Below, piece by piece: positions 27,539-36,241 of a stretch of DNA of 58,265 nucleotides. This DNA is from Flavobacteriales bacterium CG_4_9_14_3_um_filter_40_17 (GTDB lineage: Bacteria; Bacteroidota; Bacteroidia; Flavobacteriales; Flavobacteriaceae). The notes below the pieces were generated by a model that worked only from the letters and a program-made list of their open reading frames with translations, was not told the DNA's origin and ran no database searches. The position numbers were made by a program, and so were the translations under genes. Within the stretch, counting starts at the first letter, position 1. Every line of letters starts with the position of its first letter. The stretch lies in NCBI GenBank assembly GCA_002790195.1, contig PFUR01000071.1, forward strand, positions 2,365 through 60,629, written 5' to 3'.

Positions 27539-27979
27539 ATGTCAAAAGTTGAGCAATTTCTAACAGCAGCTGAGGAAACGGAAATTATAGAAGCGATTCG
27601 TTTGGCTGAGAAAAATACTTCTGGTGAAATCCGGGTGCACATCGAAAAAAAATGCCCAAAAGATAAACCGTTTGACCGATCGGTTGAAGTTTTCCACTTG
27701 CTCAAGATGAATCAAACGAAACTGCGCAACGGGGTTCTGTTTTATGTGGCAGTAACCGACAAGAAGTTTGTCATTTGTGGCGATGAAGGAATTGACAAAG
27801 TTGTGCCCAAAAATTTTTGGGAATCGACCAAAGATGTTGTAACCGGTTTTTTTAAAGAGGGTCAATATCAAGCAGGATTGGTTGCGGGAATTCACGAAGC
27901 CGGCGTGCAACTCAAAACGCATTTCCATTATTTAGAGGATGATAAAAACGAACTCAGTGATTCGATATCCAAAGGATGA
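27539..27979 (+). CDS. TPM-domain protein (cytoplasmic type)
   Basis: A 146-residue protein lacking a signal peptide or membrane segment. It contains the TPM (DUF477) fold: EIIEAIRLAEKNTSGEIRVHIE, RNGVLFYVAVTDKKFVICGDEGID, FFKEGQYQAGLVAGIHEAG. TPM domains occur in Psb32/YgcG proteins; some have phosphatase activity. It begins on the base after the lemA stop and overlaps the next TPM gene by 4 bp, so the three are translated together. Confidence 0.9.
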   Translation: MSKVEQFLTAAEETEIIEAIRLAEKNTSGEIRVHIEKKCPKDKPFDRSVEVFHLLKMNQTKLRNGVLFYVAVTDKKFVICGDEGIDKVVPKNFWESTKDVVTGFFKEGQYQAGLVAGIHEAGVQLKTHFHYLEDDKNELSDSISKG

Positions 27980-28767
27980 AAAACACACCCGAACAATTCC
28001 GTTTTAAGCTGGTTGCACTACTTTTTTTATGTTTGGTTCAGTCCGGTTTTGCACAGTTCGATATTCCCAAGAAACCGGCATTGAAAACCAGTGTTTACGA
28101 CTACTCAAACTTACTTTCACCAACCGAAAAAACTGCTTTAGAACAAAAACTCATTCGTTATTCCGACACTACTTCCACACAAATTGTTGTGGTCATTGTG
28201 CCGGACATAAAAGGAGAAAACATCGGTTTATTATCTGCCAGATGGGGGCAAGCTTGGGGGGTCGGCCAAGCCGCAGAAGACAATGGTGTGTTTGTGCTGC
28301 TGGCGGAAAAAGAAAGGCAAATTTGGATATCACCCGGCTACGGCTCAGAAGAAGTCCTGACAGCCGGCATCGTTGGTGAGATAACGCGCAACGTGATTAT
28401 CCCGGAGTTCAAATCGGGGAGTTATTACAGTGGTTTAGACAAAGGAACAGATGCCATTATTCAAGTTCTTGCCGGAAAGTACAAAGGCCAACGAATCAAA
28501 GATAAACCCCAAGGCCCACCGATATTACTGATTGTAATCGTCGTTGTTGTCATCTTATTTCTCATTTCAAGAGGAAATAAAAACAATCGCAACAACAAAG
28601 GAAAGATGGGAGGCCCCAGCCTTATGGACGTAATCATACTTTCCAGCATGGGCCGGGGTGGTTTTGGCAGTGGCAGCTCAGGCGGCAGTTTCGGTGGCGG
28701 TGGAGGTTTTGGTGGTGGCTTTGGCGGTGGCGGTTTTAGTGGAGGCGGAGCCGGCGGCAGTTGGTGA
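27976..28767 (+). CDS. TPM-domain membrane protein with Gly-rich tail (YgcG-like)
   Basis: A 263-residue protein: signal peptide (to about residue 24, ending SGFAQ), extracytoplasmic TPM domain (35-165, with VYDYSNLLSPTEKTALEQKL and ERQIWISPGYGSEE), a membrane helix at about 175-193, and a cytoplasmic tail that ends in GGGGFGGG-type repeats. This is the standard YgcG layout. Together with LemA and the short TPM protein it probably forms one membrane assembly, by inference from conserved gene order. Confidence 0.93.
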   Translation: MKNTPEQFRFKLVALLFLCLVQSGFAQFDIPKKPALKTSVYDYSNLLSPTEKTALEQKLIRYSDTTSTQIVVVIVPDIKGENIGLLSARWGQAWGVGQAAEDNGVFVLLAEKERQIWISPGYGSEEVLTAGIVGEITRNVIIPEFKSGSYYSGLDKGTDAIIQVLAGKYKGQRIKDKPQGPPILLIVIVVVVILFLISRGNKNNRNNKGKMGGPSLMDVIILSSMGRGGFGSGSSGGSFGGGGGFGGGFGGGGFSGGGAGGSW

Positions 28768-28954
28768 ACTTGTTTATAGAAAACACAAGGGCTTAGCTGT
28801 TGTTTTCGGTTGTCTGTCGATTAATTTCGGTTGTTGGTAGAAAATCTTTTTTCTCTAATATTTAACAAACTATCTTTACATAAGTTATAATTCTGTGCAA
28901 TAACTGCCTGTTTGATGCATTTGATTTTGTTTCATTTATTTTGTTTTAAATTCT

Positions 28955-28980
28955 TAAACGGGGTGCTTTCATCCCGTTTA
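28955..28980. terminator. Hairpin upstream of nagB
   Basis: TAAACGGG and CCCGTTTA pair perfectly, and the stem extends by a wobble and an A-T pair to a 6-base loop (GCTTTC). It lies 188 bp past the TPM operon and 41 bp before the nagB start. The T-run after it is short, so it may be either a terminator or a leader hairpin of nagB mRNA. Confidence 0.5.
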
Positions 28981-29021
28981 TTGCATAAAAAAGAGAATAA
29001 GCAACTATAAGACTAACCAAT

Positions 29022-30953
29022 ATGACTTTAAAAACATTTGATTATCAGTCGATAGCCTATCGAGAAGCCGGCAAATTTGAAGAAACTCGATTTGAAAAAA
29101 TCCACAATGTTATTTTCAACTCCTCCGATGAGGGATCTATAGTTGTGGCACAAGAAATAGCCACACTTATCAGAGAAAAACAACAAGAAAACAAGAAAGT
29201 TGTGTTGGGATTGGCTACCGGTTCTTCACCCATGAAAGTTTACGAAGAATTAGTCCGGATGCATCGTGAAGAGGGTTTGAGTTTCCAAAATGTGATTACT
29301 TTTAACTTGGATGAATACTTCCCGATGGAAAAGAGCGATATGCAAAGTTATCACTATTTCATGCATGAACATCTTTTCAATCATGTTGACATCAGGCCGG
29401 AAAACATTCACATACCCGATGGCACAATACCGCAAGATGAGCTCTATCAATACTGCATCGATTATGAAATGCAAATCAAAGAAGCCGGAGGTTTGGATTT
29501 TCAATTATTGGGTATCGGTCGTACAGGGCATGTAGGATTTAACGAACCCGGCTCGCACTTCAACTCCAGTACGCGCGTCATCACCCTTGACCACATCACG
29601 CGGGTAGATGCTGCCCCGTCTTTTTTAGGAATCAACAACGTCCCTCGAAAAGCGATAACCATGGGGATTGGATCTATTCGCAAAGCCAAACGAATTGTCC
29701 TGATGGCTTGGGGATCCAACAAAGCTTCTATTATCAAAGAAACCATCGAAGGTGAAGTGTCCGCTGAAGTTCCGGCAACCTATCTGCAACATCATAGTAA
29801 CACAACTTTTGTGTTGGATGAGGGAGCAGCAGCAGATTTGACTCGAATCAAAACGCCTTGGTTAGTCACTTCTTGCGTATGGACAGACCAGCTCAGGCGA
29901 CGGGCTATATTATGGCTTTGTGAAAAAGTAAACAAGCCCGTACTCAAACTCACCGATAAAGATTACAACGACAACGGTATGTCTGGCTTGTTGGCTGAGC
30001 AAGGGCCGGCTTATGATTTGAACATTCAAATGTTTAATACACTTCAAAGAACCATCACGGGATGGCCCGGTGGCAAACCGAATGCAGACGACAGCAACAG
30101 GCCCGAACGCGCTTTGCCAGCCAAAAAACGAGTGATTATTTTCAGCCCGCACCCGGATGATGATGTGATTTCGATGGGTGGTACTTTCGACAGATTGGTA
30201 GAACAAGGGCACGAAGTCCACGTGGCCTACCAGACTTCAGGGAACATTGCCGTATCAGATGAAGAAGCGTTGAAATATGCAGAAGTAGTTGTAGAAATTG
30301 AGAATAAGTCTGATTCAGAGATGCATAAAATCATCGATGCGCTCAGAAACAAATACACCAATTCAGATATAGACCATACCATCAGAAAACTAAAAGGCCT
30401 CATTCGGAGAAAAGAATCTTTATCAGCTACCCGTTTTTTGGGGCTGCCCGATAATCAAGTACATTTTTTGGATTTACCGTTCTACGAAACCGGAACCATT
30501 AAAAAGGGCAGGTTGACGGAAGAAGACTTTTCTATCATGACCCGTTTGGTTTCTAAAGTCAGGCCACATCAAATCTATGCTGCGGGAGATTTAGCCGATC
30601 CACATGGCACCCACAAAATATGTTTGGATGCCGTTTTCGAATCACTGCGCAGGCTCAAAGATGAAAATTTCATGAAAGACTGTTGGCTGTGGCTCTATCG
30701 TGGTGCCTGGCATGAATGGGACACACACGAAATAGAAATGGCCGTTCCGATGAGCCCCGATCAAGTGCTCAAAAAACGAAGAGCTATTTTTTACCATCAA
30801 TCACAAAAAGACGGTGTCATGTTTCAAGGAGATGACGAACGCGAATTTTGGATACGGGTAGAAGACCGCACTCAACAAACCGCCGACAAATACAACGCGC
30901 TGGGTATGGCTGAATATGCTGCCATGGAAGCTTTTAAGCGGTATCATTTTTGA
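29022..30953 (+). CDS. nagB: Glucosamine-6-phosphate deaminase fused to PIG-L/LmbE domain
   Basis: A 643-residue two-domain protein. Residues about 20-300 are NagB-like: LGLATGSSPMKVYEELVRMH, VITFNLDEYFPM (Asp97, Glu98) and LGIGRTGHVGFNEPGS with H170 and E175. The aspartate next to the catalytic histidine in E. coli NagB is Thr168 here. Residues about 370-640 are a PIG-L/LmbE deacetylase-type domain with the zinc motif SPHPDDD (H377, D379, D380) and a distal H in DPHGTHK. Such fusions are typical of Bacteroidota. The likely role is amino-sugar catabolism from cell wall or chitin sources, with the second domain perhaps removing an N-acyl group. Confidence 0.92.
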   Translation: MTLKTFDYQSIAYREAGKFEETRFEKIHNVIFNSSDEGSIVVAQEIATLIREKQQENKKVVLGLATGSSPMKVYEELVRMHREEGLSFQNVITFNLDEYFPMEKSDMQSYHYFMHEHLFNHVDIRPENIHIPDGTIPQDELYQYCIDYEMQIKEAGGLDFQLLGIGRTGHVGFNEPGSHFNSSTRVITLDHITRVDAAPSFLGINNVPRKAITMGIGSIRKAKRIVLMAWGSNKASIIKETIEGEVSAEVPATYLQHHSNTTFVLDEGAAADLTRIKTPWLVTSCVWTDQLRRRAILWLCEKVNKPVLKLTDKDYNDNGMSGLLAEQGPAYDLNIQMFNTLQRTITGWPGGKPNADDSNRPERALPAKKRVIIFSPHPDDDVISMGGTFDRLVEQGHEVHVAYQTSGNIAVSDEEALKYAEVVVEIENKSDSEMHKIIDALRNKYTNSDIDHTIRKLKGLIRRKESLSATRFLGLPDNQVHFLDLPFYETGTIKKGRLTEEDFSIMTRLVSKVRPHQIYAAGDLADPHGTHKICLDAVFESLRRLKDENFMKDCWLWLYRGAWHEWDTHEIEMAVPMSPDQVLKKRRAIFYHQSQKDGVMFQGDDEREFWIRVEDRTQQTADKYNALGMAEYAAMEAFKRYHF

Positions 30954-30969
30954 GTTTTTAAAAATTTCG

Positions 30970-31030
30970 ACATTAGTAGTTGGCACATTTACAAATTGCT
31001 ACATTTTCAAATTGATACATTAGCATGTTT
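30970..31030. repeat. ACATTTTCAAATT-type intergenic repeat
   Basis: The spacer between nagB and pyrH holds TTGGCACATTTACAAATTG followed by CTACATTTTCAAATTG and ATACATTAG, three degenerate copies of one roughly 17-bp unit. The same core occurs after the SDR gene at 21868-21910. Confidence 0.45.
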
Positions 31031-31050
31031 TCTTGCCAATAAACTTTCCC

Positions 31051-31082
31051 TTGATTTCTCAACAAAGGAATTGTTATATTTG
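31051..31082 (+). promoter_or_regulatory. Promoter for pyrH-frr
   Basis: TTG at 31051-31053, a 21-bp spacer and TATATTTG at 31075-31082 followed by C match both halves of the Bacteroidota housekeeping promoter. The pyrH ATG is 22 bp downstream, giving a short leader. This is one of the two best promoter matches in the window. Confidence 0.6.
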
Positions 31083-31104
31083 CAAAACCTTCTTTTAAAA
31101 AATC

Positions 31105-31812
31105 ATGCAATACAAACGAATACTTCTCAAACTTTCCGGTGAAGCCTTGCTGGGAGAAAGACAATACGGCATTGATCCAAAAATTTTATTGTACTATGCC
31201 CAAGAAATCAAATCTGTAATCGAACAAGGAATAGAAGTGGCAATTGTCATCGGAGGAGGAAATATTTTCAGGGGCGTTTCCGGTGCAAGCAATGGTTTGG
31301 ATCGCGTGCAAGGTGATTATATGGGCATGTTGGCAACAGTTATCAACGGTTTGGCTTTGCAAAGTGCCCTAGAAGATGCAGGCTTGCAAACACGCTTGCA
31401 AACTGCTATCAAAATGGAGGCCATGGCCGAACCTTATATCCGAAGAAGGGCAGTCCGGCATCTCGAAAAAGGCAGGGTAGTTATCTTCGGTTCGGGAACT
31501 GGAAACCCTTATTTTACAACCGATACGGCGGCTGTCCTTCGCGCAGTTGAGATTGATGCCGACGTGATATTAAAAGGAACCCGGGTTGATGGGGTTTATA
31601 ATGTCGATCCCGAAAAAGACGAAAATGCAGTGATGTTCGATTTGATTTCTTTCAACGATGTGTTGAAAAAGGGGTTGAAAGTGATGGACACAACCGCTTT
31701 TACTTTGAGCCAGGAAAATAATTTACCGATTATCGTGTTTAACATGAACAAGCCCGGCAATCTCCTCAAAATCATGGCCGGAGAACAAATAGGAACAAAA
31801 GTAACACATTGA
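31105..31812 (+). CDS. pyrH: UMP kinase
   Basis: Phosphorylates UMP to UDP, feeding RNA, DNA and UDP-sugar synthesis. The 235-residue amino-acid-kinase-fold protein shows [21 protein letters not shown], the [15 protein letters not shown] loop and [13 protein letters not shown]. It is full length. frr follows by 42 bp, the usual pyrH-frr pairing. Confidence 0.97.
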   Translation: MQYKRILLKLSGEALLGERQYGIDPKILLYYAQEIKSVIEQGIEVAIVIGGGNIFRGVSGASNGLDRVQGDYMGMLATVINGLALQSALEDAGLQTRLQTAIKMEAMAEPYIRRRAVRHLEKGRVVIFGSGTGNPYFTTDTAAVLRAVEIDADVILKGTRVDGVYNVDPEKDENAVMFDLISFNDVLKKGLKVMDTTAFTLSQENNLPIIVFNMNKPGNLLKIMAGEQIGTKVTH

Positions 31813-31854
31813 TTAATCTAAGAAAATACCTTAAATTTTAAAAATTTTTAAGTG

Positions 31855-32418
31855 ATGAACGACGAAATTGAATTTATTTTAGATTCGGTAAAAGAATCGA
31901 TGGATTTAGCTCTTGAACACCTTGAAAAACAGTTGGTAAACATCCGGGCGGGGAAAGCAAGCCCCGCCATGCTGGGAAGTGTATATGTCGATTATTATGG
32001 TGCAAGCACACCGCTGTCGCAAGTGTCGAATATCAACACGCCTGACGGGCGTACCCTCACTGTTCAACCTTGGGAGAAAGCGATGTTGACGATTATCGAA
32101 AAAGCCATTATCGTTGCCAATTTGGGTTTCAACCCGATGAACAACGGTGAAAGCATTATCATCAATGTGCCACCACTCACTGAAGAACGCAGAAAAGATT
32201 TGGTCAAACAAGCCAAAGCCGAAGCAGAGGACGCTAAGATTAGTGTCCGATCAGCACGAAAGGACGGAAATACCGAGGTGAAAAAATTAGAAAAAGACGG
32301 CCTTTCCGAAGATTTGGCAAAAGATGTTGAGCAGGATATTCAAACCTTGACCGACCAATACATCAAAAAAATTGATGATGTACTTATGGTTAAAGAAAAA
32401 GAAATATTAACCGTTTGA
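31855..32418 (+). CDS. frr: Ribosome recycling factor
   Basis: Splits post-termination ribosomes together with EF-G. The 187-residue protein has the tRNA-mimic three-helix bundle (LEKQLVNIRAGKASPAML, the domain II VDYYGASTPLSQVSNI, and SVRSARKDGNTEVKKLEKDG). The ATG at 31855 is chosen over the GTG three bases earlier. It ends 35 bp before the DUF5686 gene. Confidence 0.97.
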   Translation: MNDEIEFILDSVKESMDLALEHLEKQLVNIRAGKASPAMLGSVYVDYYGASTPLSQVSNINTPDGRTLTVQPWEKAMLTIIEKAIIVANLGFNPMNNGESIIINVPPLTEERRKDLVKQAKAEAEDAKISVRSARKDGNTEVKKLEKDGLSEDLAKDVEQDIQTLTDQYIKKIDDVLMVKEKEILTV

Positions 32419-32453
32419 CCCCAATTTACGAGCAAAGCTCAAACCCCTAAAAA

Positions 32454-34967
32454 ATGCGCAAATTTATCTTTACTCTGTTGGGATGTCTGTGCATTTCGCC
32501 CCTTTTTTCTCAAAACAAAATAATCGGTTTTGTCAAAGACATGGCTTCCAATAAGCCACTTCCTTTTGCGACCATCCTAATAAATAACAGTATCAGCGTC
32601 ATAACTGATGCTGAAGGGAAATTTGAAATTACCTTGACCAACGAAACCAAAGAGGTGAAAGTTTCCTATTTGGGTTTTGAAACGCAAAAAATTTCGCTCA
32701 CTCCACAGACAAATTTTTATCAAGTTAACCTCAATCCAAAAATTGAAAATTTAGCCGAAGTAACTGTTTATGCCCGCGACAATGCGGCACTTCGGTTGCT
32801 TAAAAAGGCTGTAGCCAAACAAGACGAAAACAATCCCGATAAGAAAGCAAACAATTATCGGTATGATGCCTATGAGAAGATTTTGGTGACTGCGAACCTA
32901 GATTCGGTAGCTCGTTGGATTGACCAGTACGCGCCACTCTCCGAGGAAGGTATTTTTTCAAAAGCAGATTCGGTAGATTTTCAACTCATCAATTCGCTTA
33001 AAAAAAATCATCTTTATATCAGTGAGAAAATATCGACTGTAAATTTCACTAAAAAGGCTGGCCGTTCGGAAGAAATAAAAGCCTATCGGATGGGTGGATT
33101 TAAGGAGCCTGTCTATGAAGTGCTGGCGGTTGATTTGTTATCCTTATCTTGGTACAAACCACGTTATACGCTCTTGGGTACTGAATACAGAAACCCTTTT
33201 TCCCCACAAGGGTTAAAAGATTATTATTTCCAAATTACCGACACGATACTGGTTGAAAACAGGCCGGGTTACGTGATTAATTTTAGGCCTCAAAATGCAG
33301 ATTTGCCAGGAGGCATGCAGGGGACCTTGTTTATTGACACCCAATCGCTCGCCTTGCAGAGAGTCATTATTCAGGTCGATGGAGGCATCAGCATCAAGGC
33401 AACGCAAGATTTTACTTACTTAAAGGTGGAAAACCTTTGGTTTCCAGCATCTAAAGGATTGGTCATCAGGCAGGGAGATGCCAACCAACGAATCGAATTG
33501 TTGGGAGGGGGTGTTTCATACAAACCTGAAAACGCAACCGATAGCTTACATTTAGATGCCGTCAAAAGCCCAACCAAATTGGTGTATTTCACGGCTAAAA
33601 CCACGGTGAACAATTTAGAAGTAAATCAATCCATCGGTTTTAAACCTTCTTCTTACGATATTGTTTTAGAAAAAAATGCAGATAAGCTGTCTGATTCGGA
33701 ATGGCAAAGATTGCGTCCTGAACCCGGAACGGCGAGAGATACAGAAACCTATCGGGTGTTGGACAGTTTGGTTAAGGCCGAGAAAGTAGAGAAAAAAATC
33801 AATTTGGCCAGAAAAGTTTTGGCAGGCTGGTATCCTACAAAATATATAGATTGGGATTTGCGGACGCTCGTCAAATACAACAATTTTGAAGGTTTCAGGA
33901 CGGGTTTGGGTTTTTTGACCAACGAAATTTTTTCAAAGCGCTTCAGATTGGAAGGGTATGGTGTTTACGGGTTTAAAGACACTTCCTTAAAATACAGTTT
34001 TGGCGGAGCCGTAAAAGTTTTTCCTGAGACAAATACTTGGGCGGGAATTAATTGGGTGGATGATTTGCAAGAAGTTGGCAACACGGTTTACTTGACTGAT
34101 CAGCGAATTTTCTCCTTGTTCGAGCCACGTTTGTTTAACATCGAGTTGTTTTATGACACCCAGATTTTGAGTGCCTTTGTCGAATACGATTTTTCTCCAC
34201 AACTGTTTTCAAAGTTTCAAATATCGACCGGAGATTTTTTCACCAAATTTGATTATACTTACCGAAATGATGGAAAATCATTCAATTTTTATCAATTGGG
34301 GACTATCACCTGGTCTTTTCAGTACAACCCGTTTAGCCGGTTTGTGAAAACAAACAGAGGGAAACTCGAAGTCAAACAGGGTTTTCCGAAGTTTTCTTTG
34401 CAGTTGACCAAGAGTATCGACGGATTCCTCTCAGGCGATTTCAATTTTTTCAAAGCGGAAGGCCGTGTGTTGCACGAAATCAAACATTTAGACCATACCA
34501 CGACGACCTTTTTGTTCGAAGCAGGTTGGGGGACAGGCGACATCCCGCTCACGCATCTCTATCACGCTTCGCCCAATAATCCGACGGATAGCAGAATATT
34601 GAAACGTTTTTCCGTGACAGGCAGAAATAGCTTTGAAACCATGTTCTTCAATGAATTTTTCTCGGACAAATATGCCGCTTTTCACCTCAAACACAAACTT
34701 AACCGATTCAATATCACCAAAAAATTCAGGCCTGAACTTACTTTGATTTCGCGTGCTGCCATCGGCGATGTTTCTAACACACAAAAACATATAGGCATCG
34801 ATTTTAAATCCCTTCAAGATGGTTTCTTAGAATCCGGTTTTGAACTAAACAAATTGTACAAAGGTTTTGGCTTGAGTTTTTTCTATCGCTATGGACCGAA
34901 TAAGTTGCCCAATTTTGACGACAATCTTTCTTTTAAATTTACTTATTATTTCAGTTTCGGTTTGTAA
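32454..34967 (+). CDS. DUF5686 outer-membrane protein with carboxypeptidase-like domain
   Basis: An 837-residue exported protein. A signal peptide ends near residue 20 (ISPLFSQ). Residues about 22-105 form a carboxypeptidase-regulatory-like beta sandwich (IIGFVKDMASNKPLPFATIL, ITDAEGKFEI). The remainder matches the DUF5686 family and ends in alternating beta strands with a terminal aromatic (YYFSFGL), consistent with an outer-membrane barrel. DUF5686 proteins are Bacteroidota-specific and functionally unassigned. It may be cotranscribed with frr (35 bp) but has no functional link to it. Confidence 0.85.
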   Translation: MRKFIFTLLGCLCISPLFSQNKIIGFVKDMASNKPLPFATILINNSISVITDAEGKFEITLTNETKEVKVSYLGFETQKISLTPQTNFYQVNLNPKIENLAEVTVYARDNAALRLLKKAVAKQDENNPDKKANNYRYDAYEKILVTANLDSVARWIDQYAPLSEEGIFSKADSVDFQLINSLKKNHLYISEKISTVNFTKKAGRSEEIKAYRMGGFKEPVYEVLAVDLLSLSWYKPRYTLLGTEYRNPFSPQGLKDYYFQITDTILVENRPGYVINFRPQNADLPGGMQGTLFIDTQSLALQRVIIQVDGGISIKATQDFTYLKVENLWFPASKGLVIRQGDANQRIELLGGGVSYKPENATDSLHLDAVKSPTKLVYFTAKTTVNNLEVNQSIGFKPSSYDIVLEKNADKLSDSEWQRLRPEPGTARDTETYRVLDSLVKAEKVEKKINLARKVLAGWYPTKYIDWDLRTLVKYNNFEGFRTGLGFLTNEIFSKRFRLEGYGVYGFKDTSLKYSFGGAVKVFPETNTWAGINWVDDLQEVGNTVYLTDQRIFSLFEPRLFNIELFYDTQILSAFVEYDFSPQLFSKFQISTGDFFTKFDYTYRNDGKSFNFYQLGTITWSFQYNPFSRFVKTNRGKLEVKQGFPKFSLQLTKSIDGFLSGDFNFFKAEGRVLHEIKHLDHTTTTFLFEAGWGTGDIPLTHLYHASPNNPTDSRILKRFSVTGRNSFETMFFNEFFSDKYAAFHLKHKLNRFNITKKFRPELTLISRAAIGDVSNTQKHIGIDFKSLQDGFLESGFELNKLYKGFGLSFFYRYGPNKLPNFDDNLSFKFTYYFSFGL

Positions 34968-35105
34968 AAATAAGCTTGATTCTACAGGTTATTTTAAATC
35001 AAAAACGTACATTATGTCGATAGAATCCAACCTTTAATCGAAAAGAATTTTATTATACAATTGGCCGAAAATATCCGTATTATCTTCGGGTAAAAAATTT
35101 GGGAA

Positions 35106-35483
35106 ATGGTGCTGAAAACAATAGAAACCGATTTTGTAAAATTAAATTTTTACGAGCGTTTCGTCATAGCGGAGTTGAGCGAAGGGATTGACATTGATGA
35201 AAACATTGTGGATATCTTGATTCAATATTCCATTGAATTTTATGGAGATAATCCTTTCGGATATATCTCTAACCGGATTAATTCGTATTCGATAAACCCG
35301 GTTATTTATTTCAAATTATCTAAAATTAAAAACTTGGTTGCTTTTGCCGTGGTCTCTACAAGAATGATTGTTTCATACAATGTGCAGATAGAAAAAGCTT
35401 TTATGTCCAAACCTTTCGAACTGTTTGACAATTTGGATGAAGCGGTAAATTGGGTAAATCAATTAGTAAACAACCATTGCTGA
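35106..35483 (+). CDS. Small conserved-looking hypothetical protein
   Basis: A 125-residue soluble protein with alternating strands and helices (FVIAELSEGIDIDENIVDILIQYS, PVIYFKLSKIKNLVAFAVVS, KPFELFDNLDEAVNWVNQ). The final segment resembles the C-terminal helix of SpoIIAA/STAS-like proteins that end in D-x-x-E-A-x-x-W, so a STAS-like fold is possible. I do not recognise a specific family. It is convergent with the methyltransferase at 35489, 5 bp away. Confidence 0.65.
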   Translation: MVLKTIETDFVKLNFYERFVIAELSEGIDIDENIVDILIQYSIEFYGDNPFGYISNRINSYSINPVIYFKLSKIKNLVAFAVVSTRMIVSYNVQIEKAFMSKPFELFDNLDEAVNWVNQLVNNHC

Positions 35484-35488
35484 GCTAA

Positions 35489-36217
35489 TTAAGCCAGTTT
35501 TTCTTTTTCCAACCGTTTCAATCGTTGTTCTTTTTTCTTGAAAAAACGAATGGTAAAATAGCCAAGTGTAGCGATTGCAAAACCCCCCAAAAAAGCCAGC
35601 CTGTTTTCTAAGTAATATTCTTTACCGATTATTAAATAGAAATTGTATAGTGTTACTAAGATGGCTCCGCAAATCCAAACATAGGTGGTGTTGTATTCTT
35701 TGTAAATCATTTTTTTGAAATCGAATTTTTGGCCGCTCAAGGTTTCGCCGAGTCCTTTAAAATTGGGAATCCAACGGTTTACATGCAAGCAATATTCATC
35801 GAAACTATCGCCGTATTGCCCTCTCAAATAATTTTCTTCGGCACGCACGATTGCTTGATAGACAAACACGAAAAATGGCACCATCACCAATAGGTAGAAA
35901 TAGGAATTTGACAAAATCCCCATGCCCAAAATCATCAAAATATTCCCCACATACATTGGGTTTCTACAATGTGAGAATAAGCCTTCGGTCACTAAGCCGT
36001 CTGCGTAGATACGGCGATTCCGCCCGCCTCTGACGATATAGGCCAAACCGATGGTTGTGAACCGAATGCCTTGTCCAATCAGCACGACCAAAAAGCCTAA
36101 AAGTAACATGATTTTATAATCTGTCGTAACCCTGGGTGAGGGCACAAACATCATCGCGTAAAAAAAAGGGAATAGATAATTTCTGTGTCTAAAGAAGAAG
36201 TTTCCGAGTTTGACCAT
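35489..36217 (-). CDS. Isoprenylcysteine/phospholipid methyltransferase-like membrane protein
   Basis: A 242-residue membrane protein with several hydrophobic segments and the ICMT/PEMT-family SAM-site pattern: SHCRNPMYVGNILM around residue 95, then RAEENYLRGQYGDSFDEYC and VNRWIPNF. These enzymes methylate prenylcysteine, phospholipids or other lipid-like acceptors; the bacterial substrate is usually unknown. A further hydrophobic hairpin at about 180-225 is an extension. It lies 24 bp downstream of the CmoA-like gene, in the same direction. Confidence 0.8.
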   Translation of the reverse strand: MVKLGNFFFRHRNYLFPFFYAMMFVPSPRVTTDYKIMLLLGFLVVLIGQGIRFTTIGLAYIVRGGRNRRIYADGLVTEGLFSHCRNPMYVGNILMILGMGILSNSYFYLLVMVPFFVFVYQAIVRAEENYLRGQYGDSFDEYCLHVNRWIPNFKGLGETLSGQKFDFKKMIYKEYNTTYVWICGAILVTLYNFYLIIGKEYYLENRLAFLGGFAIATLGYFTIRFFKKKEQRLKRLEKEKLA

Positions 36218-36241
36218 GATAGATTTTATGTAGTTTATATT

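Noticed and set aside
34976-35034. Inverted GATTCTA / TAGAATC pair after the DUF5686 gene
   Set aside because: Arms are 7 bp and about 40 bp apart with no T-run, so this is weak as a terminator and likely chance.
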